The translations under genes and the position numbers were made by a program. DNA of 64,000 bases, from NCBI GenBank assembly GCA_963815185.1, contig CAWFGC010000017.1, positions 1-64,000 on the forward strand. The letters run 5' to 3'. The notes under the pieces are model-generated. The model ran no database searches. It saw nothing but the letters and a program-made list of their open reading frames with translations, and was not told the DNA's origin. Position 1 is the stretch's first letter, and every line of letters starts with the position of its first letter. This document shows, piece by piece, positions 8,874-17,807 of the stretch. Origin of the DNA: SHZL01 sp963815185 (lineage in GTDB: Bacteria; Pseudomonadota; Gammaproteobacteria; Xanthomonadales; SZUA-36).

Positions 8874-9117
8874 TTATGGATCGGGTTTAATCCCACGCCT
8901 TTATCTGACCGCCTTTATCTGACAGGCAGGACTCCAAGGAAAACGAGTTCCTGACATGGGCCGACTTTCCGGGGCGGGCAACCCGGCAGAACCAGGGACG
9001 AAGTCGCGGCACATGAACCGTAGCAGACAAATATTTGAGATACTTGGGGTGCAAGTAAAAACTTTCAGGGCCTGAACCAATCTTTAGGCAAATTTTTACA
9101 CTTACCCCAAACATCTG
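8874..9117. other. Intergenic region with tandem duplication, no gene seen
   Basis: No supported gene. It holds an exact 14-bp tandem duplication cgcctttatctgac (8896-8909 and 8910-8923) and the inverted repeat at 9044-9110. Confidence 0.5.
9044..9110. repeat. Imperfect inverted repeat element
   Basis: Ends ttggggtgcaagtaaaaa (9044-9061) and tttttacacttaccccaa (9093-9110) are near-inverse copies around a 31-nt centre. The whole has the form of a REP/MITE-like palindrome between the DUF222 gene and the VanX-like gene. Confidence 0.5.
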
Positions 9118-9239
9118 ATGATGACCCATTGTGACAATTCATCGCGGTTCGACGAATTTGTAAATTCCCGGAAAGGTTATTTACACTGTGTCACCACGCG
9201 CCCCAGAATCGCACTGGCGCTCACCCTGCTCCTGGGTGC

Positions 9240-9896
9240 GTGGGTCTTGCCCCTGTCGCGGCCCGCCCGGCCCCGGCCGACGACGCGATGCCTCAAGGTT
9301 TCGTCCATGTCGATGAAGTCATTCCGGACCTGCGGGTCAATCTGCGCTACCGCGGCTCGGACAACTTCATGGGGCGCCCGGTGGATGGTTACGAGGGCGA
9401 GCGCTTGATCCTGACCCGCGCGGCGGCTGATGCGCTGGCGGAGGTTCAGGCGCAACTGCGCGCACACGGCCTGAGCCTTTTGGTGTATGACGGCTATCGC
9501 CCGCAACGTGCGGTGGATCATTTCGTACGCTGGGCGAAAGACCTGGACGATCAGGTCAACAAGGCGGCATACTATCCGGACGTGAGTAAGAGCACGCTGT
9601 TCGAACAGGGCTACATTGCCGACCGTTCAGGACATACGCGTGGCAGTACCATGGACCTGACCATCGTCGAGGCGGCAACCGGCACACCGCTGGATATGGG
9701 AACACCCTGGGACCACTTCGGGCCGGAGTCCTGGCCAAGCTATACCGGCCTTACGGCGCAACAGCGCGCCAACCGGCTGTTGCTGCGTTCGCTGATGCTG
9801 GAGAACGGCTTCACGCCCTACGAGCAGGAGTGGTGGCACTTCACGCTGGCGAACGAGCCCTACCCCGACACCTATTTCGACTTCCCGGTACGCTGA
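9240..9896 (+). CDS. D-alanyl-D-alanine dipeptidase, VanX/M15D family (signal peptide in another frame)
   Basis: The mature region holds the M15D zinc site: S-G-H-T-R-G-S-T-M-D (SxHxxGxxxD) and the E-x-x-W-H motif in EQEWWHF. A substrate-binding R is seen in YDGYRPQRAV. The family hydrolyses D-Ala-D-Ala in peptidoglycan metabolism. GTG 9240 opens this frame, but a good signal peptide core (IALALTLLLGAWVLPLS) lies just upstream in another frame (about 9205-9260). The native gene is therefore probably exported and starts further upstream (an ATG at 9118 is in the signal-peptide frame), with a one-base frame change near 9240-9260. Function of the catalytic domain is well supported; the 5' end is not. 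Confidence 0.8.
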   Translation: MGLAPVAARPAPADDAMPQGFVHVDEVIPDLRVNLRYRGSDNFMGRPVDGYEGERLILTRAAADALAEVQAQLRAHGLSLLVYDGYRPQRAVDHFVRWAKDLDDQVNKAAYYPDVSKSTLFEQGYIADRSGHTRGSTMDLTIVEAATGTPLDMGTPWDHFGPESWPSYTGLTAQQRANRLLLRSLMLENGFTPYEQEWWHFTLANEPYPDTYFDFPVR

Positions 9897-10004
9897 AACC
9901 AACTCGAATCACTTGACGCCAAAACTTTCGCAAGCTGGTAACATTGTCCGGTCCCGTGAAAATTCAAGAGCGGGCGGGTGAATCAAGTCTTTGGGAAGAG
10001 AACC

Positions 10005-10595
10005 GTGACGCTTTCAACAAAACGGCTGAGTGCCTTGTTTCCTTGGCTGTTGCTCCTCGTCCTTCTGCTTCCGGGCGGAAGCCTCGAGGCAAAAAACGAG
10101 GTGTTGGGGCAAATCAAGTTTGATGCAAAGAACTGGGCCGCCAGAAGCGCCGGCGTATGGATTGACGGCCAGTACGTCGGCTATCTAAAAGAACTGAAAG
10201 GGTCAAAGAAGATCCTGTTGCTTCCCGGGAAACATCAGATCGAAGTTCGCTCATCCGGCTACCTGACCGTTACCGGCGAGGTAAACCTCCAGCCGGGGCA
10301 AAAAAAGGTGGTCAAGGTAAAGATGGAGAAGGATCCCTCTGCACGCTACGGGATCCAAACGGCGCTGGTCAAAATCGTCGGCAAGCCGGAGCGTGCCGGG
10401 GTGTTTGTGGACGACCAGTTTGTCGGCTACGTCGACCAGTTCAACGGCCCCGGCCAGGGCATGCTGCTATCGCCCGGAAAACACGCCATCAAGGTCTCGC
10501 TACCCGGCTACCAGACGTTTGAAACGGAAGTGACCCTGCAGCCTGAGCAAAAGGTGACGCTGGAAAGCGACCTGCTGAAGGTGAAATCTCACTGA
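10005..10595 (+). CDS. Exported protein with two PEGA domains
   Basis: 196 aa from GTG 10005 (ggaagag upstream); GTG 9978 in the same frame would add 9 residues. The signal peptide is LFPWLLLLVLLLPGGSLEA. Two homologous modules follow: AGVWIDGQYVGYLKELKG..LLLPGKHQIEV..GY and AGVFVDDQFVGYVDQFNG..LLSPGKHAIKV..GY, each matching the PEGA surface-domain pattern. PEGA domains are thought to bind cell-envelope or protein partners. It stands alone and ends 29 nt before the convergent amidohydrolase. No catalytic residues are apparent. Confidence 0.85.
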   Translation: MTLSTKRLSALFPWLLLLVLLLPGGSLEAKNEVLGQIKFDAKNWAARSAGVWIDGQYVGYLKELKGSKKILLLPGKHQIEVRSSGYLTVTGEVNLQPGQKKVVKVKMEKDPSARYGIQTALVKIVGKPERAGVFVDDQFVGYVDQFNGPGQGMLLSPGKHAIKVSLPGYQTFETEVTLQPEQKVTLESDLLKVKSH

Positions 10596-10623
10596 CGCAG
10601 GATTAGCCGCTGATTCCGTAAAT

Positions 10624-11939
10624 TCAACCACCAACCACGAACGCCCCTTCCTTCATCACCATCACCGGGTGCTCCGTTACGCTGATGTCCTCCAGCGGAT
10701 TGCCGGGCACGGCGACGATATCGGCGCTCTTGCCTTTCTCCAGCGAACCCGTGATGTCGCTCACGCCCAGCAGATCGGCCGCGTTGTGGGTTGCCGCCAT
10801 CAGCGCCTGTGAAGGCGTGAAATGGTCTTCCACCATCAGGGAAAATTCCTTGGCATTCATGCCGTGCGGCTCCACGCCCGCATCGGTGCCGAAGGCGATG
10901 GGCACGCCGATGCTGACCGCGTGCTGGAACATCGTGTACATCTGGGCGATGGCGGCGCGCGCTTTGGCCGCGATCCTGGGGCGGGAAAGTCTGGGCTTTC
11001 TGCCCTATCCACCAACCCGCCATCAGGGTCGGGACCAGGTAGACGCCTTTGTCCTTCATCGTTTTCAGCGTGTCGTCCTGCAGAAAACTGCCGTGTTCGA
11101 TCGAATCCACGCCGGCGCGGATGGCCATTTTCGCCGCCAGGTCGCCATGGCAATGGGCCGCTGCTTTCCGGTGCCAGGCATGGGCTTCGGAGACGATGGC
11201 ATCCATCTCCTCCTGGCTGAGTTCCGGCACATCGACCGGGTCGGACTCCGACAACACCCCGCCGGAGGGCATGAACTTGATCACGTCGGCGCCATACTTG
11301 ATCTGGTAGCGCACCGCGGCACGGCACTCATCCGCACCGTTGCAGATGCCGTCAACCGGGCCTCGCGGCTTGACCACATCGGGCGGAAAAGGCCCCTGGT
11401 CGGCATGTCCGGCGGTCCCGCCAATGGCGTGGACAGCCGTCAGCATACGCGGGCCTTTGGCGATCCCCGCCTTGATGGCGTTACGCAACCCGACGTCCAC
11501 CCAGTCCGAAGCACCGACATTGCGCACCGTCGTGAACCCGGCCTCGAGGGTTCGCCCGGCGTACACGGCCGCATACAAGGCCTGCTCAGCAGGAAATCGA
11601 TACATACTGGCGTGGAAGTCCTTGTACCAGTTGTCCGACATCTCCATGGTCAGATGCACGTGCGCGTCGATAAAGCCCGGCAGCAGGGTGGCATCGCCGA
11701 GATCGATGACCCGCGCACCTTCGGGGATGTCCAGGTTCGAGCCGGCCGCAACAATCTGCGAGCCTTCCACCAGCACCATGCCGGGCTCAATCAGCTTGCC
11801 GGAAACGCCGTCGAACAAACGCGCCGCTTTGAGCACAACCGGGCTCGAGGCTTGTACCGTTCGCCCCGCTTTGCGCGAACAGCGGAGTCGCTATGACCAG
11901 GAACAGGCTGAAAAACAGATTCAATCGGCCGGATTTCAT
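10624..11939 (-). pseudogene. Exported imidazolonepropionase-like amidohydrolase, two frameshifts
   Basis: The segments read in three successive frames. The signal peptide from ATG 11939 is LNLFFSLFLVIATPLFAQS. The N-terminal metal-dependent barrel holds FIDAHVHLTMEM (HxH), KFMPSGGVLSESDPV, AAAHCHGDLAAKMA and GVDSIEHGS. The C-terminal part is IAFGTDAGVEPHGMNAKEF...SLEKGKSADIVAVPGNPLED. Frame changes fall near 11850 and near 10985. All metal ligands are present across the frames, so the ancestral enzyme was complete. The COG1228 family cleaves imidazolones or peptides (Xaa-Pro dipeptidases); substrate unknown. Confidence 0.8.
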
Positions 11940-12081
11940 TTTCTCTTCTCCAAATCAAGATGACGCAGCGCATTGAACACCTTCGTCGCCGGGAATGCAA
12001 TTTGCCGGTTTTTCGTGCTAGGGTGCCCGCTGCGGTGAATCCAACCACTGTCTGCCCGATCTCATGACAAAGGAGGCGATC

Positions 12082-12990
12082 ATGCGCCCGCTGTTGCTCC
12101 TCGTACTGTCCGTCTTGCTGTTCGCCAATGGGCCGCTGCCGGCTGAAGAAACGCGGCCCGCCATTATGACCTCGGATGACCTCGCCGCGTTTCCCGAGCC
12201 CGCCGCCGATGCGCGCATTCCCTATGGCGGCGGACCATTGCAATTCGCCGACCTGCGCCTGCCGGAAGGGCCTGGTCCCTACCCGGTCATGATCCTGATC
12301 CACGGCGGCTGCTGGTTATCGGAATTCGACATCCACCATATCGGTAAACTCGCCGACGCCTTCGCCCGTCACGGCATTGCCACCTGGACCGTCGAATACC
12401 GGCGCGTCGGTGACGAGGGCGGCGGCTGGCCGGGTACATTTCAGGATATTGAACAGTCAGCGGCGCAAATGCTGGCTGTGGCCGATCAGTACTCGCTGGA
12501 TACATCCCGCGTGATCGTCGCGGGCCATTCAGCCGGCGGGCAACTGGCACTATGGCTGGCCGCCGGCCCGAAGTTTCATGACAACGCCCTGTTCGCTTCC
12601 GCAAAGCTCGTCACCCTGAGAGGCGTGCTTGCCCTTGCGCCCGCGCCCGATCTGGAAACCCTGCAGCAGGCCGGTGTTTGCGGGAATGTCGTCGACAAAC
12701 TGATGGGCGGATCGCCTGGCGCGTTTCCCGAGCGCTATGCTTTGGGCTCCCCTGTGGATCTGGTGCCCATTGGCGTGCCTCAACTCCTGGTGATCGGCGC
12801 TCATGACGACAACTGGGGCCCGGGAGGCCGCCGCTACTTCGCGGCAGCGCAAGCCGCGCACGACCAGATTCGGCTGATCGAAGCACCGCAATCCGGCCAT
12901 TTCGAAATGATCGATCCCGATTCGACCACCTGGCCGCTGGTGCTGAACGCCGCATACGAATTGCTGGGAATGCCCGAAGCCATGCCCTGA
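12082..12990 (+). CDS. Exported alpha/beta hydrolase (esterase-like)
   Basis: 302 aa from ATG 12082, preceded by aaaggaggcgatc, an excellent ribosome site (preferred over ATG 12064). Signal peptide MRPLLLLVLSVLLFANGPLP. Catalytic triad candidates: Ser150 in the elbow VAGHSAGGQ, Asp in GAHDDNWGP, His in PQSGHFEMID. The oxyanion motif is HGGCW (about 74-78), as in the HSL/BD-FAE esterase group. Likely a periplasmic carboxylesterase or peptidase-like hydrolase; substrate unknown. Confidence 0.85.
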   Translation: MRPLLLLVLSVLLFANGPLPAEETRPAIMTSDDLAAFPEPAADARIPYGGGPLQFADLRLPEGPGPYPVMILIHGGCWLSEFDIHHIGKLADAFARHGIATWTVEYRRVGDEGGGWPGTFQDIEQSAAQMLAVADQYSLDTSRVIVAGHSAGGQLALWLAAGPKFHDNALFASAKLVTLRGVLALAPAPDLETLQQAGVCGNVVDKLMGGSPGAFPERYALGSPVDLVPIGVPQLLVIGAHDDNWGPGGRRYFAAAQAAHDQIRLIEAPQSGHFEMIDPDSTTWPLVLNAAYELLGMPEAMP

Positions 12991-13064
12991 TTCGGCGCCG
13001 GGAATTGATTTGGAGTCCATGGTAAAGTCATGTGACCCATAGTTCACTTTTCGCGGAGAATGCC

Positions 13065-13652
13065 ATGAGAAAGTTCGTCATTCTGGCGGCCGCCTCGACC
13101 TTGGATCTTCTGACCATCGCACCGGATTTTGCCCCGAACGCCGAGGCCGCGCGGGCTGTAGTGGTGAAAGAACACCGGCACCGGACGACGGTCGTGGTCC
13201 ACAAGGGGTAGCCGCTTGGACGTAGACCCCGAGCTGTTGTGGTGCATCCGGCGCGCGTGACGGTACGCGTGCACCCTGCGGTCTATCTGGCTCCCGTTGT
13301 CTTTACCGGCGCGGTGGTTGCCGTGGCCTCAAGCCCTGCGGCCGACGCCATCGTCTGGGAAGATGGCGAGACGCTGTCGCGACGGGATGATTGGACAGAG
13401 TTCACGCTCAACTGTGATGCACGCGGTGAGAAGCTCTGGCTCGAGATCGTCCACGGTAAGGTGCAGGCTGACTGGGCGGAGGTCGTGTTCCAAAACGGCC
13501 AGGCGCAGGTTGTAGACTTCAGTGAGCTTACCCACGGCCCGGGGCTCTATTCGCTGCTTGATTTCGCCGACGGCCGCAAGGTCGATCATGTGCGCATGGT
13601 CGCGCGTGCCAAAACGAAAGAAGCGCGGGTTGTTCTCCGGATGCAGAAGTAG
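13065..13652 (+). pseudogene. Exported protein of unknown function, in-frame TAG
   Basis: One continuous frame runs from ATG 13065 to 13652 and is broken only by TAG at 13209-13211. Before the stop: a secretion signal and basic VVVKEHRHRTTVVVHKG. After it: a similarly basic VVVHPARVTVRVHP, a hydrophobic stretch, and a folded domain (WEDGETLSRRDDWTEFTLNC... VVDFSELTHGPGLYSLLDF...). The style continues across the stop, so it is probably a point mutation or base error in one gene. A GTG 13239 start could still make the 137-aa C-terminal part. No function recognised. Confidence 0.55.
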
Positions 13653-14027
13653 CTCCTGGGCGTATCCACCCTGTACGCGACCTGAGCGACCAGGGTGGTG
13701 TGGAACGCGCCAACCTGCGGATGCAGCGAGAGTTTACGCTTTCTGAAGTTGCACCTGCCGCCGTTGAGCAGACCACCACAGCGATTGAGGAAAGCTTGAC
13801 GGTCCGAGGTTCGAGGTTCGCCCCGGTAACCGGCCTGACCATTAGCGGGAAGTTTCACACCCCGGAGCTTGAGCACCATTCTCTCCATGCAGTTCTTCGG
13901 CGAAGCCGATGACTTTGGCGGTGCGTCAGGGCGCTCGAATCAACGCTTTCTAACGGTGGACGCGACGGTACTCAATCGGTGAGGGCTGCGTAGCAAAAAA
14001 TGGGCGAATACACTTTCAAAAGTGATG
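13653..14027. other. Intergenic region, nothing recognised
   Basis: 375 nt between a broken exported-protein gene and the RdhA-like gene. Short open frames exist on both strands but have no ribosome sites or recognisable similarity. A short direct repeat gaggttcgaggttcg occurs near 13806. Confidence 0.4.
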
Positions 14028-15029
14028 TCAGCCACCGCGCTTGGCCAGCAGTTTCTCCGACAAGGAGGGGCCCCTTCCCGGCACTGACCAGGGGCAGACT
14101 TCGATGCAGATGGCGCAGCCGTGGGTCTTGACGAAATAGGGAATGCATTTGTCGAAGTCCACATACCACTTTTCCGTGCCGCGCACGAGTTGCTTTTCAT
14201 CATTGATCGCATCTGCAGGGCAGTCGATGGTGCAGCGTTGGCAGCCGAGGCAGAGGTCATCGACGCCAATGTCCTCGGGCTCGTCATTGACCAGCGGCAA
14301 ATTGGTCAACACCGCTGCGAGACGGAAGTTGGAGCCGAATTCCCTGCTGATCATGGAACCGTGTTTGCCCAGTTGCCCCAGCCCGGCGCTCACGGCCAGC
14401 GGAATATGCAAAATGTCCGTGCTGTTGGGATTTCCATAAGCCCTGGCCGGCCAACCCATCTCGCGGATTTGCCGCGACAGCTTGATCGCGATGCGGGATA
14501 TCGCGCGATAGACCCGCATCACCTCGACACCGGCAGGATTTTGCGGTGCATGGGCCATCTGCTCGCGGTCCATCGAAAGACCAATGCAAATGGCCGTGCT
14601 GAACGGCAGGGACACGCCTTCGTACAGGGCTTCATCGGTGATGGATGCGATGCCGACCAATTCTGCGCCCAGCGCTCGCGCGCGTCGCTTGATTTCCTCA
14701 GTCATGGCCGCCGGATCTTCAACACTTCGTTGCCTTGGATTTACCCGGCCATCCTTGTTGCGCAGTTGCCATGCGTTACCGACCGCATGTCGCACCATGG
14801 ACCAGGGGGCGGTCATGCCGAAGAAATCGTCCAGCGCCTGCCAATCCAAAGGCGTATTGCCGGCGTTGTGAAATACATGCCGGGCCTGGCGCAACTCCTT
14901 TTCATTCAGCCCATTGATCTCATTGCCGGAACGCGGCTGGCGGTGGTAGCCGAAGTGATATTCCGGCGGTGGCGGATTCTCCGGTTTGATGCGGCCCTGG
15001 GACCCGGTTGCTGCCGGCTTCGAATTCAT
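14028..15029 (-). CDS. Reductive-dehalogenase-like 4Fe-4S protein, copy 2
   Basis: 333 aa, complete. The N-terminal part is Pro-rich with PRSGNEINGL, followed by a nitroreductase-like corrinoid-binding region (ALGAELVGIASITDEALYEG, LGQLGKHGSMISREFGSNFR). The ferredoxin part has CLGCQRCTIDCP and CAICIEVCPWS. This order matches RdhA/QueG relatives, but with no Tat signal and no C-terminal reductase, and it is shorter than respiratory RdhA. It is clearly a paralogue of copy 1 (SLSEKLLA and PGRG endings shared). Coupled by a 4-nt overlap to the 70-aa gene upstream. Cytoplasmic cobalamin/Fe-S reductase role inferred; substrate unknown. Confidence 0.85.
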   Translation of the reverse strand: MNSKPAATGSQGRIKPENPPPPEYHFGYHRQPRSGNEINGLNEKELRQARHVFHNAGNTPLDWQALDDFFGMTAPWSMVRHAVGNAWQLRNKDGRVNPRQRSVEDPAAMTEEIKRRARALGAELVGIASITDEALYEGVSLPFSTAICIGLSMDREQMAHAPQNPAGVEVMRVYRAISRIAIKLSRQIREMGWPARAYGNPNSTDILHIPLAVSAGLGQLGKHGSMISREFGSNFRLAAVLTNLPLVNDEPEDIGVDDLCLGCQRCTIDCPADAINDEKQLVRGTEKWYVDFDKCIPYFVKTHGCAICIEVCPWSVPGRGPSLSEKLLAKRGG

Positions 15030-15238
15030 CGTACCCGGCGCTCCGGCACCGCGGGATCATCGTCGACGTAATAAATTTCATTCTGAAGTTCACAGCGACG
15101 ATAGGCGGCCCGCATCTGACGTCCCTTGGTGAAGTAATAAGCCGTCATGGCAGCCAACCGGCACAACAGGCGAAAGTCGCGTAGCAGTTTTGTCCAGCGG
15201 CTTTCGTTTGGGTCGGCTTGATTATCGACGGTTTTCAT
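15026..15238 (-). CDS. Small protein (70 aa) coupled to RdhA-like gene, copy 2
   Basis: 70 aa, stop overlapping the RdhA-like ATG by 4 nt. It aligns with the 67-aa protein at 958-1161: shared R-D-x-R-x-L near the start of the helix, an aromatic segment (LAAMTAYYFTKGRQ), then R-A-Y-R-R-C-E-x3-E-x-Y-x-V-D-D. One weak hydrophobic helix followed by a basic, then acidic tail. Not a recognised family. The conserved Cys-Glu and the repeated coupling suggest a dedicated partner of the Fe-S protein. Confidence 0.75.
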   Translation of the reverse strand: MKTVDNQADPNESRWTKLLRDFRLLCRLAAMTAYYFTKGRQMRAAYRRCELQNEIYYVDDDPAVPERRVR

Positions 15239-15267
15239 GGCTGACCGACAGTTTAACCCACAAATTT

Positions 15268-15345
15268 GCGAGAAAGAGGGGCCAGATAGACATTTAAAGC
15301 CTCACAAAATGAATCCGACCCACTTTTCTCGGCCCCTTTTTTCGC
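15268..15345. repeat. Inverted repeat between FKBP gene and RdhA-like cassette
   Basis: gcgagaaagaggggcc (15268-15283) and ggccccttttttcgc (15331-15345) are inverse with one gap, around a 47-nt centre. It could end FKBP transcription on the minus strand. The arm aaagaggggcc resembles aaaaaggggac at 7220, so it may belong to a dispersed palindrome family. Confidence 0.5.
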
Positions 15346-15356
15346 CTCGTGGCCGA

Positions 15357-15785
15357 TCAGGCGATGGCCACCAATTCGATATCGAATTCCAGCGCTTTAC
15401 CCGCAAGCGGATGATTGGCGTCGACGGTAATCGTATCTTCATTTACAGCGGTGACGGTCAACCGTGTTGTCTTTCCATCCTTACTCCGGCTCTGTAACGC
15501 CATACCTTCTACCGGCGTCAACTCTTCCGGAAGAGCACTTTTCGGCACGTCCTGGACCATTCGGTCCTCGTGAGGGCCATAGGCGTCTTCAGGTGGAATC
15601 TTGACAGACTTGCTCTCACCGACGGCCATTCCCTCTACAGCCTTGTCAAAGCCGGAAATCACCTGGCCCGATCCCAATTGAAACTCCAGTGGATCACGAC
15701 CGGCGGAACTGTCGAACTCGGTGCCGTCTTCAAGCTTTCCGGTGTAGTGAATTTTTACGCTATCTCCTGATGCTGCTTTGCTCAT
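15357..15785 (-). CDS. FKBP-type peptidyl-prolyl cis-trans isomerase
   Basis: 142 aa from ATG 15785 with aggagaacacc upstream. Carries the SlyD-like split FKBP layout: VKIHYTGKLEDGTEFDSS near the start, PLEFQLGSGQVISGFDKAVEGM, an insert-in-flap-like region with PPEDAYGPHEDRMVQDVPK, and NHPLAGKALEFDIELVAI at the end. It lacks the His-rich metal tail of E. coli SlyD. Cytoplasmic folding helper; monocistronic. Confidence 0.93.
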   Translation of the reverse strand: MSKAASGDSVKIHYTGKLEDGTEFDSSAGRDPLEFQLGSGQVISGFDKAVEGMAVGESKSVKIPPEDAYGPHEDRMVQDVPKSALPEELTPVEGMALQSRSKDGKTTRLTVTAVNEDTITVDANHPLAGKALEFDIELVAIA

Positions 15786-16092
15786 GGTGTTCTCCTGCAT
15801 AATGCTCAAGCCAACGAAACCAGCTATAAACCTTTGGTTTGGTTTAATCAGATTGAGTGAAGGGTGTTGAGAGGGTAAAGAAACTGACGTCAGGAAACCA
15901 TACCAGAAGCTGCGATTGTTTTCGACCCGGCAATTCACTTGCTTACCCTTCGATTCCGTGGGAGACTTTTTTGACTCCCAAATCCGGGCTCGAAGAGAAA
16001 CTCCTTGGAGGTGAAGAAATTGGACACTCACTTCTTTCAACCTCGACTGAAAGTGCATGTCCATTGTTTTTGCCCATTGTTTTTGTCCGTAC
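15786..16092. other. Intergenic region upstream of FKBP gene
   Basis: No gene supported in about 300 nt. It presumably contains the FKBP promoter (AT-rich around 15820-15860) and borders a DUF222 relic. Confidence 0.35.
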
Positions 16093-16197
16093 GAAATCAC
16101 CGGCATCACAATCACACCAGAAACGCCGATCCGGGACTGGTTCCGCGAATCTATGGATGCCGATATCTCGGTGTCTCGCCTGATGCTACAGGGTTGA
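16093..16197 (+). pseudogene. Relic of a second DUF222/HNH gene (C-terminal 34 codons)
   Basis: The plus-strand frame to TGA 16195-16197 reads EITGITITPETPIRDWFRES then MDADISVSRLMLQG. It matches the end of the DUF222 gene at 7480-8873 (TEADGITITPDTPIPGWLGE then SMDDEIVVHNLRLRE). No DUF222 or HNH part is seen upstream. This is a stranded gene end, evidence of an ancient second copy removed by deletion or rearrangement. Confidence 0.65.
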
Positions 16198-16246
16198 CTC
16201 ATCAGCCCGTCGCCCCCGGTTTGCGCCGGATTGCCCGCGATGGGGG

Positions 16247-17539
16247 CTATTCGAGAACAATATTCGTGCCCTCGTCCTCGACAACCGCCTCCTGTCCCGG
16301 GCCAACAACGTTGTTGTTGGTATGTGGCGAAAAGTGAATGACTGCGGGCTGAAGGCCGTAGTCGCTGAATTCATTGTTCATGATGGCCCAGTTATCGGTC
16401 ACGGTTGAAATGGCCGAGCCGATCAGCAGGGCGTAATTGTAGCCAGGGCCTACAAACAGGTTGTCTCCGACATGACCGTTTGAGACATTCCAAGTCTGGA
16501 GCGCAGTGGACTGATCGAGGTAGAACGTGTTGCCGGAAATCAGTGGTGCCGATTCCGGGCCATTCAAAATCATCGCCACGCCTACTTTTACGTGGAAACG
16601 GTTATGGCTCACCACCAGGACGGATGCATCCGGCGCCCAATCGCGTTCAATACGGCCTTCCGCCAACCCATATCCCTCCCATTCGCCAGAGGGTGGATCG
16701 TCGGTCTCAGGCAATCCGGGGACAAAAAACTCATTGTGTGCGATGAAGGCATCGACGTTGGAATTATATAGCCGTACGGCAGTTCGGCTACCGCTGAAAC
16801 TGTTGTATGTCACCTGGACCGAGGCGCCGCCATTCATCCACATATCCAGGCCCGTTGAGACCGACTCGATATGGCTGCGGTTGAGCTTGAAAGATCCCAG
16901 GAGTTTGTCCCGGCACGACAGAATGCTACTACCCTCAGGGCCGACCGTGATCGCCCTGGCGGCGAGGTTGTCAGGTCCCTTGAGCCACACGCGGTCAATG
17001 GTGGCAAAGACGATGCCGCGGTCAGAACAACCCCCGTCATTCTTGGTGGCTGCGGTGATGTGAATGATGCTGAACACCCCAGACTGGATGCAGAGTTTGT
17101 TGGCATATACAGACATATAACGCAGCCGGGGCTCACCGCCGATGAACTTAATGGCAGCAGGGAAACTCTTCCGCTCACCGGGTTGTGAACAGGTGCGGGA
17201 TCCGTCAATCAGGTTGACGATGGTGTTCGCCATTCCAGCGCCTTCCAGAGTACCCCTGAAATTCGTAACTGAGATTTCGCTGATATTGTATGTATCCGCC
17301 GTCAGTCGCACGGTGGGTAACCCGAGGGTTTTTGCCGCTTCCAGGGCGCACTGAATATTGGCGGAATCATCCTGGCCGCTTGCCAGTACTTGGACCAGCA
17401 AGTTGCTGTCGCTGATCTTGACGTAGTCCGCTTCACAGGGATTGTCAAGCGCGTGTACGGCTGACGCGTTGAGCAAAAACAGGCCGGCAACAACGCCGAT
17501 GAGCCGGTACGGTGTAGTCGAAGTATTGTTCAAATTCAT
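16247..17539 (-). CDS. Secreted right-handed beta-helix (pectin-lyase fold) protein
   Basis: 430 aa. A signal peptide ends near ASAVHA (residues ~20-30: LFLLNASAVHA). Asn-rich repeat turns follow, typical of parallel beta-helix proteins: FKLNRSHIESV, VTYNSFSGSRTAVRLYNSN, FIAHNEFF, VVSHNRFHVK, LISGNTFYLD, IMNNEFSDYG. It has several Cys (CEAD, CALE, CSQPG, CIQSG, CSDRG, CRDK), probably disulfide-bonded. No obvious lyase catalytic residues; a carbohydrate-active or surface role is inferred. Alone, with a 268-nt upstream region. Confidence 0.75.
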   Translation of the reverse strand: MNLNNTSTTPYRLIGVVAGLFLLNASAVHALDNPCEADYVKISDSNLLVQVLASGQDDSANIQCALEAAKTLGLPTVRLTADTYNISEISVTNFRGTLEGAGMANTIVNLIDGSRTCSQPGERKSFPAAIKFIGGEPRLRYMSVYANKLCIQSGVFSIIHITAATKNDGGCSDRGIVFATIDRVWLKGPDNLAARAITVGPEGSSILSCRDKLLGSFKLNRSHIESVSTGLDMWMNGGASVQVTYNSFSGSRTAVRLYNSNVDAFIAHNEFFVPGLPETDDPPSGEWEGYGLAEGRIERDWAPDASVLVVSHNRFHVKVGVAMILNGPESAPLISGNTFYLDQSTALQTWNVSNGHVGDNLFVGPGYNYALLIGSAISTVTDNWAIMNNEFSDYGLQPAVIHFSPHTNNNVVGPGQEAVVEDEGTNIVLE

Positions 17540-17807
17540 TTTTCATCCATAATTTCAATAGGAGGCTGTGTGAATGTGTTGTTCTCAGGGGGATCCATGC
17601 TTGTACAAGTCTTGCAAAGAAGAGAATACACGCAACCGGCTGAACGGCAGCTGAAACGGCCCGCCGCCTGGCTTGCAATGTTGGCGTAGAATATATGGCG
17701 TCAATGATTCGCCAAGGCAAAATTGGCGCTTACCCTTTGACCCGGGTAGCTCATATGAAATCCTGATCTATACTTGATCCGTCTACCAAAGTGAGAGCAG
17801 AGGGCGT

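Noticed and set aside
10685..11896. 403-codon plus-strand frame opposite the amidohydrolase
   Set aside because: Shadow of the minus-strand gene, which shows metal-binding motifs; GC-rich DNA gives long antisense frames.
13209..13211. TAG read as pyrrolysine
   Set aside because: The gene is not a methyltransferase, both MttB genes lack amber codons, and no pyl genes or tRNA are visible.
14028..15029. Epoxyqueuosine reductase QueG
   Set aside because: Shares the double 4Fe-4S layout, but two copies with a coupled small protein and an RdhA-like N-terminal region argue against the single housekeeping queG.
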